The notes under the pieces are model-generated. The model saw nothing but the letters and a program-made list of their open reading frames with translations. It searched no databases and was not told the DNA's origin. DNA of 64,000 bases from Stereocaulon alpinum (lineage: Eukaryota > Ascomycota > Lecanoromycetes > Lecanorales > Stereocaulaceae). The stretch lies in NCBI GenBank assembly GCA_018257865.1, contig JAEUBA010000012.1, positions 434,001 through 498,000 of the forward strand, given 5' to 3'. Positions 1 through 11,602 of this stretch are shown here, in pieces. The position numbers and the translations under genes are program-made. The stretch's first letter is position 1, and each line of letters opens with the position of its first letter.

Positions 1-817
1 CTCCATCTGGCGATCGAACAAGGTTGGTGAGCAGAAATTGTCGAATGGAAAGAGCCTGCTTGTATCAGATATGCTCTCCAAATACGTGTAGAATTCTGTA
101 AAGCTCACATCTTCATATTTCTTTAAGATAGTGTCTGCTTCGCCTTGCTTCTTGATTCCAGCCTCTTCAATCTCCCGCATGCCCTGAGCGTATGCGTGGA
201 AATTACTTTTCAGATTGGCATCAACGGGTGCATTGTCGACTGATATCATGGCTCCAAGAAGTTTCGGCGACCGAAGTGCAACAGTCATGGCTACTTTGGC
301 GCCCCTGAGATTTACTCAGTCTTGTTCGGTGCAATGTCTGGTGCGACGGACCAGATATAAGGTGTAGACTGACATCGAATGGCCTATCAATGTTGGTACC
401 GTAAGGCTATGCTCGGCAATGAATTGCTCCACGTCGTCGGCCATCACCGAATAATTGTGGGTAGGGGCATGAGGTGAATCGCCATGATTTCTCAGGTCCT
501 TGGTCCATTAGCCACTCGGTTTCAGTGGGAGGTACGCATATGGAATGACTGACAACGGCGTACACAGATGTTTTCAAGTCCCGTGCAAGTGCCCTGCTCT
601 GGTCAGTGAGTGGGTCTCGAATATTTAGGTAAAGAAAGGCTCACTGACTAATGCTCCGGTTGTTCTGCTTGGAGCCAAAGAGCCCGTGCATGATCACTAA
701 CGGAGCATGACCTGGCTCGGGCTTTGCGGGCTCATGTTTGGTATATGCCAGGCTCAATTGGCGCTTAGAAAGACGTTGGAAGGGACAGTAGTTCCGGGGC
801 TGGCGGATGAGAAGCAT
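1..817 (-). CDS. Imo32/ABHD11-type mitochondrial alpha/beta hydrolase (3' end off window)
   Basis: Exons by eye: 817-645, 596-554, 498-374 and 304 to beyond base 1. The first exon gives a basic, Arg-rich leader typical of a mitochondrial presequence, then the oxyanion-loop motif HGLFGSKQNNRSIS. Exon 3 gives DLRNHGDSPHAP and, across its 3' junction, the nucleophile elbow GHSMG with the catalytic Ser. These are hallmarks of the ABHD11/yeast Imo32 family of mitochondrial serine hydrolases. The ATG at 817 was preferred over an upstream ATG at 982 because the leader starting there (MLLIRQPRN) looks like a targeting peptide. The join between exons 1 and 2 leaves one extra residue relative to the family, so that splice site could be off by a codon. 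The C-terminal Asp/His of the triad lie outside the window. Confidence 0.8.
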
Positions 818-1115
818 TTGTAAGATGTCTGAAATTGTAGGACGGTAATGAGCCAGAGACACTGACAACCGAATCGCGTTAGGACCTAGGGCGGCTGTCA
901 CCCGTACGCATGCCCTATCAATCTTGGCACCGTGTTGAGCTTCCGTTCCATACCTTAATCTTCTTCCAACAACCATGCTCATGCATGGAGATTCTGTAAC
1001 TGGGGCTCCCTTAGTATTGAGTCATGCACTGAACACCATGCGCGAGTAAGATTCCACGTCCCTCCCTCTCCGTTCACATGGACTGCCTTGTCCCCCCTTT
1101 TGTGATGACAAGCTT

Positions 1116-1583
1116 TTGCATCATAACATCTATTGGCAGGCTTTTGGGCTAAGTTGCATTGCCTTCTGTGCACTAACGAGGGTTTGGGCTGATATCTATT
1201 GTCCTGCTTATTTATTCGTCCATTACCTGACGATGCAAAGCACGCCCGGTATTTACCACCCACAGTCAAATGATGTTGCTTGCCAAACGTCTCATTGCTT
1301 GCCTTTTGTGAAGGTTTTCCAGCCGGTCTTCTACGGCGATGGACTGATTGGCGTCGAGGATGAAGACGGCTTTTCCACGGCAGGGCCAGACTTTTCGAAG
1401 GCTTTGAATAGTGCAAGACATCCAAACGCTGCTGCGCAAATCCAGGGATTGTATGTGCGTGCGGCACCCAAGACCATGTACGACAACCCGACTATCGCAA
1501 AGCTGACTTCCAAGATCTTGTCGTTGAAGGATGGAATAGAGTCGGAGGTTACTGATCCTGGTCGTAGTGAAAGGACAGCTTAG
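1116..1583 (+). CDS. Doubtful hypothetical ORF (155 aa)
   Basis: This is an open frame of 155 codons whose last ~85 codons (from about base 1318) use codons like the neighbouring real genes and encode a hydrophilic, Asp/Glu/Lys-rich tail. I do not recognise a family. The N-terminal third is Cys-rich and looks non-coding, so if the gene is real its start is probably internal or an upstream exon exists (an acceptor-like CCCACAG lies near 1264). An antisense frame (1513-1331) is also open and has one hydrophobic stretch, so the strand is not certain. Only transcript evidence would settle it. Confidence 0.3.
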   Translation: MHHNIYWQAFGLSCIAFCALTRVWADIYCPAYLFVHYLTMQSTPGIYHPQSNDVACQTSHCLPFVKVFQPVFYGDGLIGVEDEDGFSTAGPDFSKALNSARHPNAAAQIQGLYVRAAPKTMYDNPTIAKLTSKILSLKDGIESEVTDPGRSERTA

Positions 1584-2133
1584 GTCGCTCGAGTTACGCT
1601 TCGAGTGCTTGTTAGGGGATTGAAAGTAAGGTAGTGACTAGTGGAGTCCTAGCTCATTTGAGATGAACGGATAATGTTGGCGTTGCTCACTGAGTGAGAA
1701 GTAGTACAGTCCAGCTCTGGTATTGGCACATTTCCGTACTTCGGAACTCTTCGAAAGCGAGAAAAGACAACGGAACTAAGACATTCAAAATGTACTGTGC
1801 TGACGTTCAGGATTTCCAAAGTAAGCGTTGAACGTAGGTCTACCTGAGCTGTTCTGAATCTATACTTATTCTTCAAGCGTGAGCTACACTAGCTTTTGCT
1901 CTTTATCGATGCTTATCGATAATTCGAAACTCTTCCAAAGCGAGGAATGGCAGCAACTACAGTATTCTCGGCTGGTCAAGGCGTGTTTCGAACTTATATC
2001 TAGACTTACACCGAGCGTTAAAGCTAACATCCGGCTGATCTATGACGCTTAAAGCGGTCTACTACATACCAAGATCACATCCAAGAACGCTCTTTGCGTT
2101 AGTACATTAGTGTATGCAGACAGAGAACTCCTA
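1584..2133. other. Intergenic, 3' of MOD5
   Basis: No ORF, RNA gene or repeat is recognisable. Several short imperfect repeats of CGAAxCTCTTCxAAAGCGAG occur near 1740 and 1925, of unknown meaning. The stretch lies downstream of both flanking genes. Confidence 0.5.
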
Positions 2134-3541
2134 TTATTCGCCTCTTCCTACATTGGCCTGGGACTTCGGATACAGCGCTTGCCAATCGACTTTCGGCCTT
2201 ACTGCTTTCCTATGTCCCTTACTTTGCACATGAAGCGCCCATTGCTTGTCGTTCATCGCGGTCTTACCACAAGCATCACAATGCCTCGCAGCTCTGGTTA
2301 TTTTCTCAGTCGTGAAGAGCATTTCCTTCGCGGCAGCTGATAACGATTTTGGATCCGGCAGCGCATCACCGCGCAGAAATACTGTGGTGATTTCCGTTGC
2401 TTTCTCCTCCACGTTTTGTGTCCATCGCGAGAGGTCGGTAGCGTCCAATAAGAAGAGTCTATGGCTGGTATCTGCTGCGGTGAGAGCTTGTTGTAGCCGT
2501 AGTCTGATCCACCGGCCTTGTCGCTTGGCATACTGCCTTGTTGCTATCTTCACGCGCTCGATCCCCTCTTGTTTGAGACTCTCCGAGTTATTACCGTCAA
2601 TGATATAAGGAAGAAGCTCCTTAAATCCGATGGCTATTGATATGCCCGCACTTTGATTCGTGCTTGTTTCTTTAAGCAAGCTGTAGGTGGACTGAACCTC
2701 TTCTAATAGCCCTTCAGACACCATACTATCGACGCGCTTGCTCAGTCTTGGATTGAGCATGTAATTCTTAACGTGCGTCCAGAAGATAAGAGTATCGTAT
2801 GAAAGCGGAGAATTATGTCCCGTAACCGAATGCTCGTGCACGTTGTCAGAAGACTTGGTGGGCTCCTCAATAGCCCGGTCGATATCAATATCTTTAACAG
2901 TCCTCAATTGCCGCTGCTGGTCGTAGATTTCGGAAGCCTTCCTGCCTGTTGTCAACCATATTTCCAAACTGCGTCTGATTTTTCTTCTATCAGCCGGATG
3001 CCAGTATCGAGCCATCATAGGATCCACCTTTCGAAGCTCTTCCAACATTTCTTCCGTGCTTGCATCAAGAATGGGCCATTTCTGTCCTTGCTCCTCTTCA
3101 GTAAGACGATCGACATCCTGTTGCTCAACTATGGCATCCTTGAAAAGCAGGGATTGCGTGTAGTAATGTGTTCCTCCAACGAGAATTGGCAGCTTCCCAC
3201 GAGATCTAATTTCTTCGATAATCTTGCTAGCTCGGTCTCGAAACTTTTGGACTGTCCATGGTTCTTCATCCAGCTCCACGCAGCCTAGCAAATGGTGCGG
3301 TATCCCCTTTCTCTCTTCGATGGAGATTTTGTTTGTAGTAATTGGTAGGCCTTTGTAGATTTGCAACGCATCGCCATTAATGATTTCTCCATTGAATCGT
3401 TCTGCCAGTGATACCGCGAGCTGCAAGGCCGGTCAGCTCCTAGGCACACACGCTGGATTGGGAAACACTTACCTGGGATTTACCAGTACCCGTGGTGCCG
3501 ACGACTGCAATTAGAGGGTTCATAGGGGGTACTGGTGCCAT
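2134..3541 (-). CDS. MOD5: tRNA dimethylallyltransferase (tRNA isopentenyltransferase)
   Basis: Exons are 3541-3473 and 3420-2134, giving 451 aa. The enzyme transfers the dimethylallyl group of DMAPP to N6 of A37 in tRNAs that read UNN codons (i6A37). Residues 15-22 are the P-loop GTTGTGKS, split from the next segment by the only intron. Residues about 40-54 carry the DMAPP/tRNA-site motif DALQIYKGLPITTNK, followed by GGTHYYTQS. The C-terminus has the eukaryotic C2H2 Matrin-type zinc finger (C404, C407, H420, H426). Length fits fungal Mod5 (yeast 428 aa). Met1 and Met7 flank a very short N-terminus; yeast Mod5 uses alternative starts for dual mitochondrial/cytosolic targeting, but I see no clear presequence here. 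It is divergent from CAF16, 299 bp apart. Confidence 0.95.
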
Positions 3542-3840
3542 ATGAAGCCATCTTAATGCTCTTCGCAGCATATGTCAGGCCTTCAATGTGGCAGAAACAT
3601 CGCTTTCTGCGAGCTGTTGCTGATGTCTCATGCAAAGCCCCTCAAACGCTCAGGATGATTCAGTGATCGTTATCTTATCTAAGGTGCCGAACATCTACAG
3701 ATCTACGGTCCGAGCCGTGGTGACGGACAAGGGTCTTTCGTCGAATGAATCATCGCTGAGGCACGTTCACTCGCATTTACTCGTAGACAAAGCGACTCCT
3801 TCCAATTCGTTCTCATTCTCTCCAGATTCATTTTCATCCG

Positions 3841-4748
3841 ATGTCAAGCATCAATGGCGTTCATAAGGAGCAAGCGCCCTCAATAGAGGTCCAATTCCTC
3901 TCCTACGCTTTCCCAGACGGCTCTTCTGGTCTGCAGAATGTAATTCTGAGTCTACCGCCTGGCAGCCGGACTCTCCTAATTGGCGGTAATGCCCGTCTAT
4001 CCCCATGAAGTGTCACTGCCATTGAACTTTTATAGCAAACGGCGCCGGTAAAACCACTCTGCTCCGCCTTCTCTCTGGCAAACGCCTCGCCCCGACCAAA
4101 ACCATCAGCATTGCAGGCATAGACCCCTTCACCTCGGGCCTTGAAGGCGTCACTTACCTCGGTCTCGAATGGGTACTCAATCCCATCGTCCGCACGGACA
4201 TTGACGTCCCAACCCTCCTCTCCTCAGTAGGCGGCGACTACTACACCGAACGCAGAGATGAGTTGGTGCAGATCTTAGATATCGACACAGCGTGGCGCAT
4301 GCATGCGGTCAGCGATGGAGAGCGACGGCGAGTACAACTCGCAATGGGTTTGATAAGGCCGTGGCGGGTATTGCTTTTGGATGAAATCACGGTGGATCTG
4401 GACTTGTTGAGTAGGAGTAATTTCCTCGCGTTTTTGAAGAGGGAGACGGAGATTAGAGCATGCACAATTGTATATGCGACACACATCCTGGATAATTTGG
4501 CTGATTGGCCAAGTCATTTGGTGCATATGCACATGGGCAGAGTGAAAGAGTGGGGCGACGTGGAAAAGTTTGATGTGGGCGGGGTCCGAAAGAGTGGGAA
4601 TAGTCAATTAGGCGAGTTAGTATTGGAGTGGTTGAAGGACGATTTAAGAGAGAGGGGGCCGAGAGGTGGAAGGCCAGGTGAAGGGAAGACGTATGAAAAT
4701 CTGGAGGGAAGAGGTGGGTATGGGAATGAGAAGAAGGTAGATGGTTGA
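3841..4748 (+). CDS. CAF16: ABC-type ATPase, CAF16-like (CCR4-associated factor 16)
   Basis: Exons are 3841-3985 and 4036-4748, 285 aa. It is a single soluble ABC nucleotide-binding domain with no membrane segment. The Walker A (GANGAGKTT, about residues 48-56) is assembled across the intron. The signature VSDGERRRVQLAMGL and Walker B VLLLDEITVDLD follow, and the H-loop sits in YATHILDNL. This architecture and length match yeast Caf16, a non-transporter ABC protein associated with the Ccr4-Not complex and Mediator. The C-terminal ~60 residues are Gly/Arg/Glu-rich and low-complexity. The biochemical role of the family is poorly known; the assignment is by domain pattern. Confidence 0.88.
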
Positions 4749-4836
4749 CGTTGCAACGAAAGGCAATTTCAACATGCCAGTGATCACAGGGGAAATGCCA
4801 GCGTAGCGTGTCAGGGAGTTATTCTTGAATTGATAC

Positions 4837-7378
4837 TCAATAGCCAAGCAAGCCGGTGATTGAGAACAGCCGTAATGAGTTGTCATCGCTTGCCATTGCC
4901 AAGTGCAAGTCCTTCATTACCGGTTCCTGGTCTTCGATCCCACTCGCGGCATCTGTGGCTAGCCATGGTCGCCATGATAACTTACTAATGGATTTAGCAG
5001 GTTGCAGTCTACCAAGATGGTTAACAAGTATTACAGAACGTGCTTGACCAAAATACTTACGCAGTGCTGAGCTGGTGCTTTTGCTCAATAGACCAATGAG
5101 AAAGCTTGACGATATGCAAACCAAGATCACCAGTCTCGGTTCCCACTGCGATAATCAGGTTATTTTGCAACAGCTGGGAAAATATGTCGACGGCTGTAAG
5201 AGAAGCTGGTGCCATTATCGTCACCATACACTCAACAATGGCGTCATACATGCTCCAGATCTTGACACTCTTGTCTCTGCCAGCTGTAGCAAAGACTCTT
5301 CCAGCTTTAACTGGAGCCCAACAAGCGGCAAGTATCATCCTTGAGTGACCCTTAGGGTTCGCATGCTTCAACCGATACCTTTCAGTCACAGCGACATCTC
5401 TTTCGAAAATTGCCCATTGGCGATCTCGGCCAACGCTAAGCAAATAGCGATCATCCTTCGAGAAGCACAAAGCAGTGACAGTCAAGGAGTGAGCCGTCAA
5501 AGACGGCCTAATTTCACGCCAGTCTATGCTTGTATACAATCGTATCACGGCATGATCTAATGAGCTAGCTTTGCACGATGTCGCAACTAAGGAGCCGTCA
5601 CAGCTGGCCGCAACGGCCGAGATCTCATAGCCGTGGCCATAAAGCTTTTCATGCTCAGGCCACAGAGTATGCCTGGCAAGCTGGTCCTCGAAAGGTGGAT
5701 GCTCTAGATCCGATGGCTGGCCGTAATTTAGCGATATGGCCGCTTCTTCATCGCTGAAATCCCCACTGACTTGAGGCTCTGCGTCTTCAGTAGTTTCTAC
5801 TGCTTTGTTCGATAAGCCTAAGACTGGAATATTTGCAGCAAGAGGCAACTTTTTCTGGGCGCTTGCCTGGATACCGCATAAGTGATCTAGCAAATCTGCT
5901 GTAGCTCGTGGCTCATCAAAGACACGCAGCAACTTCTCGTCAGCTCCTGAGATGATCTGCGTTCGACTAACAGAATCTATGCAGTTCAAATCATATCCAT
6001 GTATTTGTGGTCTCGCCATTTCGTGCCAGGATCGTTTAACACCATGCTCCCACGCAGCGTGCAACCTCGTTGTCTGGTCTGACCCTGTAGAGAGGAGATA
6101 CGAGCCGTCCTTCGACCAAGCTACGTCGGCCACCAATTTTGTGTGTCCACTAATGCCAATGCCTTGGATCCAGCGAGCTTGACCTGTATCATAGTTCCAT
6201 AACCTCCAGCTGCCCGTCCTTCCCAGGCTCACCACGGTCTCGCCACTTGGAGACCATAGGCCAATCCAAAAGCCGCCAGTGCTGCCTGTCGCTGTTGTGG
6301 ATCCTTTCTGAGCGCTGATCTCGCCTAGTCGTGTGGTGCACACCCAGATTCCCGAGCTCACCTCCGGTTGCCAGATTGCTATAGAATTATCTGCTGAGGC
6401 TGAAAGTAGCTGGAGGCTGTCGTGTTGAAGGTGCCACGATATGGTGTATATCCAATCCTCATGGCCTAGCAACAAAGCTTCAAATGTAATGGAATACGAC
6501 TTTTGGGCAGCCTCGAGCTTGTGGGCTTTGTTTGATAGAGATTGTTCGAAAGCACCGAGAAGACCACCTTTTTTGGTCTTAGAGCTTTCTCTTATATTGA
6601 TGATACGCCAGAGTCTAATGTACTTATCTTGACTAGCGGAGGCCAGGAGAAGGTCGCTACCAGCGGACAAGTTCTCTTGCGTGATGGCCAAAGACCGTAT
6701 CCAGCCTTCATGACCCGTTAAGGTAGCTTGATGAAGGAACTTTTCACCCTTTGAGGCAACGTAGATGTGTACAAATCCTTTCGTACCTGCTGCGGCAAGA
6801 ACGAGGTCTTCCGCTGTTGGTAGCTTATGTAATGCCAGTGCAAGCGGAAAGAAACGAGGATTGGTCTCAATGGATTGAAGAAGCTCTGTATCGATGCCGT
6901 CCCCTTGTATGTTCAGTCGCCAGATCTTGATAGTTGAATCAGCAGAACCTGACGCTATGATATTTACGTCGTGAAAAACCGCAAGGCTATTGATGGAGCT
7001 GCTATGGCCTTCGAGCGTAGCCACCAAGTCAAATCGTAACGATGTCGTCGATTGAGCCTGCCAGATCCGAACGGTCTTGTCGGTAGATCCACTGAGAATG
7101 ATTTGAGGTCGGCCTTGGGCTGCTGGAAAGAATCTAATAACATTGACATGGTCTGTATGACCACGCAGTAGTGCTTTCACGCCCTGATGTTGCTCGTCCT
7201 ATCTACAGGATGAGCTACTCTACGTAACCAAGAATAGAGTCTGTAATACCGATGGCAACCAAATTGCTACATTCGAATCCGCACCAAATGCAAGCAAACC
7301 ACTCGATGGATCCCAGTCAGCCGCCGATGGGTGACGATTGCCACCAACAGCAATGTATTCATAATGGAAGTCGACCAT
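4837..7378 (-). CDS. ELP2: Elongator complex subunit 2 (WD40 protein)
   Basis: Exons are 7378-7250, 7198-5061 and 5008-4837, 812 aa (yeast Elp2 788 aa). Elp2 is the double WD40 propeller subunit of Elongator, which makes the cm5/mcm5 side chain of wobble U34. The first exon gives the diagnostic EYIAVGGNRHPSAADWD. At least ten WD repeats are visible, for example GHTDHVNVIRF, GHSSSINSLAVF, GHEGWIRSLAI, GHEDWIYTISW, GHTKLVADVAWS, AHSLTVTALCF and GHSRMILAACW. The last exon supplies ISKLSWRPW and the closing blade LAMASDDNSLRLFSI; it is easily missed because a stop follows the perfect donor GTAAGT at 5060. It shares a 247 bp divergent promoter with URM1. Confidence 0.96.
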
Positions 7379-7625
7379 CGAAAGGATTCGTCGATTAGAC
7401 AGCAATATGACTTGGGGAGGAAGCGGTTTGGGATTCTGACCAGACTCTCGGGTCTAGTTGGCTGTCAGGCGCGCTTGGCGCCAAAAAAAGTCTGTATTCC
7501 CAAGTCTACCTTCAACCTCATTTTCCCTACCCTTGTCCGTCTCTTTGAACCCAAGCTAGCTAATCGAGGGCGCTCTTTCATTACTCATCCGGAGATCAGA
7601 AAAGGAGTTGCTGAATCAGATCACC
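7379..7625. promoter_or_regulatory. Bidirectional promoter between ELP2 and URM1
   Basis: The start codons of ELP2 (minus) and URM1 (plus) are 247 bp apart with nothing else between them, so both transcripts must start here. I see no obvious TATA box. The interval contains GGTCTAGTTGG and a GGCGCGCTTGGCGCC imperfect palindrome near 7470. Shared control is inferred from position only. Confidence 0.5.
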
Positions 7626-8075
7626 ATGAGCATCCAGTCCAATGAAGCTGGTATGATTCCACTAGAGGTAGAGTTCACGTTAGTACTGCTCATTGGGTGA
7701 TTTTCGAACGTAATACAAGTCTAATATGGCGCAGTGGTGGCCTTGAACTTCTCTTCTCCAACCAGCGAAAGCATAGAATTTCCTTACCAGGCAGTGACGA
7801 AAAGGGCCAACCGGCAACTGCAGCCTTCCTTGTACGGTATCTGTGCGAAAACTTGATGAAAGACACGAGGAAGGAGATGTTCGTCATGGATGGCACAGTG
7901 TAAGCATTCCCAGATACTGTAGAAAGATGGAGATCTCTTAATCGGATGAGTCTACAGGCGTCCTGGAATCCTTGTACTAATCAACGACGCCGATTGGGAG
8001 TTGGAAGGCGGTGACCTTTACGAATTGAAGAAAAACGACAATGTCTTCTTTATTTCTACACTCCACGGGGGCTAA
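7626..8075 (+). CDS. URM1: Ubiquitin-related modifier 1
   Basis: Exons are 7626-7678, 7735-7899 and 7958-8075, 111 aa. Urm1 is the beta-grasp sulfur carrier that, activated as a thiocarboxylate by Uba4, delivers sulfur for 2-thiolation of wobble U34 and can also be conjugated to proteins. The sequence shows GGLELLFSN near the N-terminus, RPGILVLINDADWELEGG in the middle, and ends FISTLHGG with the obligatory C-terminal Gly-Gly. Length fits the family (yeast 99 aa). No single frame holds the whole protein because two introns interrupt it. Its product acts on the same tRNA nucleotide as that of the divergent neighbour ELP2. It converges on the 6PF2K gene 140 bp away. Confidence 0.95.
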
Positions 8076-8215
8076 GAAGGTGTTCAGGAGCAAGCCATGT
8101 TATGAGCAACTCTACTGATCCTTGTAATCTGCGGCAGCGTTGTCAACAGGCATTTTGCCACCTAGAAAGCGCCCAGCAGACGCTCCAAATAACAACACGA
8201 TGGAAACAGATTCGC

Positions 8216-10008
8216 TCATCTACCTTCTCGAAGAGCCCTTTCTATCAACAGCTGCTGTCCGTCCCAAGGCTCCGACGGCGTCGCGACACCATTAAGCGGC
8301 GATGCTGTGCCTCTCTTTGGCGTGTAGGATTCCAGGCCCATCGGTGTTACGGCGCCGCTGGGGGGCACAGGGATCTTGATGTCCTCCGGCGAAGAGGGAA
8401 TGAATTTGTCCGGGATTGCAGGAATTGTGATCCTGGTGGCTTCGTTATTGTAACTTGCAGGTATGATCTCGATGATCTCGTTACGAGGGAAAGAAAGGGA
8501 GGGAATGTCGGCGGCATTGCAAGCCATTAGATAACCATAGAGTACACGAAGAACGCTCTCATGGGCAATGATGAGGAGGTCGTTTTGCTCGCGTTCTAGC
8601 TCCAAGATGATGGGTTCGAGCCTTACGGCTAAATCATGATACGACTGGAAAATGTCAGCCTTTCAGACTTGTGCAGAACAGCACTGGGCGGCCATACTTC
8701 TGCCCTTGGGTAACGATGATGATAAGGATCTGCCTCATGCTTCGCGACCTCCTCAGGATATTCCAGCCTTATCCGTCGCTCTGACTTCTTCTCGCAAACT
8801 CCCGGATTAAGTTGACTCATTTGAGATCTTTGGCGTACCCTATACCCATTTTCATATAGATATTGTGACGTCTCTACAGTCCTGCGCCTTGTGGAGGTCC
8901 ACACCGTGAGCATCTTGAGGGGAACATCAGAGCCACCGCGGTCAACCATAGCCTGTCTCTCCTCTTCTCTGTGACGGATGAGAGTTTCTCCCATCTTGAT
9001 CGCGTACTCCTTGCCTTCTTCGGAAAGCGAGGCGTCAGTCTTGAATGAATCTTCTTCTTTCGATGTACCGGCCCTTGCAAAATACGTGTGCCTGGACTTT
9101 ATGTGCAAGTTCAATAGGTAGAAGACGATCCTATGACTAAGATAACCAAAGGAGCAATTGTTGACACTAATACGTTCTCCCGCATTGATCATTTTGATAT
9201 AGTTGAGATCTGTCTCTTCCATGGTTTCGAAGTGCGGGATTTTAGCGGTCATTCTGGCCAGGTAGTGCTTGACTGCGTCGTCGGCGGACCACCCAACCTA
9301 CTATATCAGTGGAGCAGTGGAGCGCCGTGGGAACAGAAACTTACGTAGTCTGGTGAAGAGATCTTGACACTTCGTACATTTTCTTCGATGATCTTCTCGT
9401 CATCACAGGCACTCTCGATAAATAAAGTCTCAACATCATGCTTGCCAAATTCTCTCGCTAGAGATCTCCGGCCTGCGGCGAGCGGATTGACGGCATCATA
9501 AATGGCAATCTGACCGTTCTCATGATTCAAGAAATGATATATATCATCTCGACACTTCTTAAGTATCTTCTGCCGGAGAAGCACTGTGCTAGCAGAAGCA
9601 TTGACAAAAAAATAGTCGTCCGGGACATCCTTGCCGTCTCCTACATGTTCTCTTCTGTAATCTCCAAGATGAAAAACCCGTGTTTTCACTCCGAGCCAAC
9701 GTAGGTACCTTGCCAAAGCAACCGAGACATGTGTTTTCCCTCTTGCTGGAAGTCCCACGGTTGCTATTGCGATGCGGCCGGAGTGAAATAATCGACCTGA
9801 TTCGGTGCTATATAATTGCGCCGGTGCAAGCTCTCCTGTCTCTGGCATGTCATGAATAGCGTCGACGAATGTGCTAGACTTTCGTCTATAGCGAGGGGAG
9901 TTGGCCGCGACATCGGCGGTCCTATATGAGAGCAGTGTATAAGGGACTAATAAGATGGAGGACAGGGCGAGAGTGGGGGTGGGGGTTTGCGTACAATAAG
10001 GTGTCCAT
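8216..10008 (-). CDS. PFK26: 6-phosphofructo-2-kinase with inactivated bisphosphatase domain
   Basis: Exons are 10008-9995, 9921-9345, 9297-8698 and 8644-8216, 539 aa. The kinase domain makes fructose-2,6-bisphosphate, the activator of glycolysis. It carries the P-loop GLPARGKT (residues 61-68) and the downstream motifs DDYFFVNAS and IYDAVNPLAAGRRSL. The C-terminal histidine-phosphatase fold is present (EEGKEYAIKMGETL, VWTSTRRRTVET, AHESVLRVLYGYLM), but the catalytic Arg-His-Gly is Arg-Ala-Gly at 272-274, so the phospho-His acceptor is missing. Yeast Pfk26 likewise lacks this His. The first coding exon is only 14 nt. The gene is divergent from TOM40. Confidence 0.92.
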
Positions 10009-10410
10009 GGCTGTTAGAGCTCACAATTCTAGGACGTCAGCACGGACCCATAATATTAGAATAGCAAAAGAGGTTTGAAAATCCTCGACCTCTGTGTTGA
10101 GACTGGTGGGCAGACTTCATAGTGCTTAAAGTTAAGGTAAGTAGGCAAACCAGGGCGAAAGAACTGCATTATCGATAAGCCGAAGGACAAAACGCGCTAG
10201 GCCGCAATAGCCTTAGAGTGGCTTGAATGAGAGCCCTGTTGAAACTTATGCCAGCTCAAGCTAACGAACATTACGATTATCCCAAGCTTCCAAACAATTC
10301 GAGTCTCGCGGGGTCCTTCTGCCCTACTGCGCCCCAGTCAACAGCTAACCATCTGAAGATCAAGTGGTAACCCGATACAGCGCAAGCTCTAGGCCGCCTC
10401 TCCTGACACA
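10009..10410. promoter_or_regulatory. Divergent promoter region, PFK26/TOM40
   Basis: 402 bp lie between two divergent start codons. There is no ORF and no repeat. A run of G and GGTGG blocks lies just inside the first intron of the 6PF2K gene rather than here. No factor site can be named with confidence. Confidence 0.4.
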
Positions 10411-11602
10411 ATGGGGGACGCGAAGATGGAGACCTTCCTTCCTCCCTACCTCCAAAGTAATGCTGTGATCAGAGCTCTTAGTGACACATACACATCATTC
10501 TCCGAGAGGCGACAAGCACTAGGCCTTTCGAACCCTGGAACCGTCGAGAATGTCCACCGAGAGGTTCAGAGGGATGTCTTCCTCAACAATTTCATGTTCT
10601 CTGGGCTGCGAGCAGACATCAACAGACCACTCAGCGTCTCACCAATGTTCCAATACACTCATTCGTTCGCTATGGGCTCTCAAGGTCTTCCCCCCTACGG
10701 GTTTTCGGCAATCTATGGATCGACACGGGTAAGCAATGCCTAAACCAGATCGCAAAGAGTATTAGCTGACAGTATATGCAGTGGTTTCTACAAGGTAATC
10801 TCGACAATGACGGACAACTTATCGCAAGGACGAATTTTAAATGGAACAGTTCATTCGTCACGAAATGCCAGACACAGATAGCTCCAGGCCCAGGTCAAGC
10901 CATGATCACCATCGACAACGAAATAAGCGGCAAAGACTTCAGCGCGTCTCTTAAAACAATCAACCCCCAAATGATAGAAGGTGGCCTAACTGGAGTTGTC
11001 ATCGGCAGCTACCTTCAGTCTATAACACCAAGCCTTGCTCTTGGATTCGAAGCAATGTGGCAGCGAGTGGCAATGAATAGCGGACCCGAGACTGCCTTAT
11101 CCTACGTTGCAAGATACAAAGGTTCAGATTGGGTAGCCAGTGCGCAGGTTCTACAAGCCCAAAGCGCGATCAACACCTCGTACTGGCGACGGCTTACAGA
11201 CAAGGTGGAGGCAGGGGTGGATCTCAATCTACAATTTGTGCCTGGTATGCGTGGTGGAGGATTGATGGGTGGTGGAATGCAAAAAGAGGGTACCACGACC
11301 GTAGGTGCAAAGTACGACTTCAGGACCGCAACGTTCAGAGCGCAGCTCGATAGCTCGGGTCGATTGAGCTGCCTTTTGGAGAAGAGGGTCCTCCCTCCAG
11401 TCCAGATTACATTTGCCGGCGAGATGGATCATCTTAAGGTGTGTTGATGATGCCAATGAGTAATAGACGAACACAATGCTGACTGGGATTTCCGCTTCAG
11501 CAAACAGCCAAAGTCGGGTTGGCCGTCTCCATTGAAGTGGCTTCCGAGGATATGATGAATATGGCTGGTGCAGATGTCACTCCACCAGCGGTACCCTTTT
11601 AA
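10411..11602 (+). CDS. TOM40: Mitochondrial import receptor channel Tom40
   Basis: Exons are 10411-10728, 10782-11438 and 11501-11602, 358 aa. Tom40 is the 19-strand beta-barrel that forms the protein-conducting pore of the outer membrane TOM complex. The N-terminal segment FLPPYLQSNAVIRALSD, then SFSERRQALGLSNPGTVEN and the first strands (MFQYTHSFAMGS), are diagnostic of fungal Tom40. The barrel continues with alternating strands, and a Gly/Met-rich loop (RGGGLMGGGMQ) lies before the last strands, as in filamentous fungi. There is no signal peptide or transmembrane helix, as expected for a porin-type protein. Another TOM component, TOM7, is encoded 14 kb away. Confidence 0.96.
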
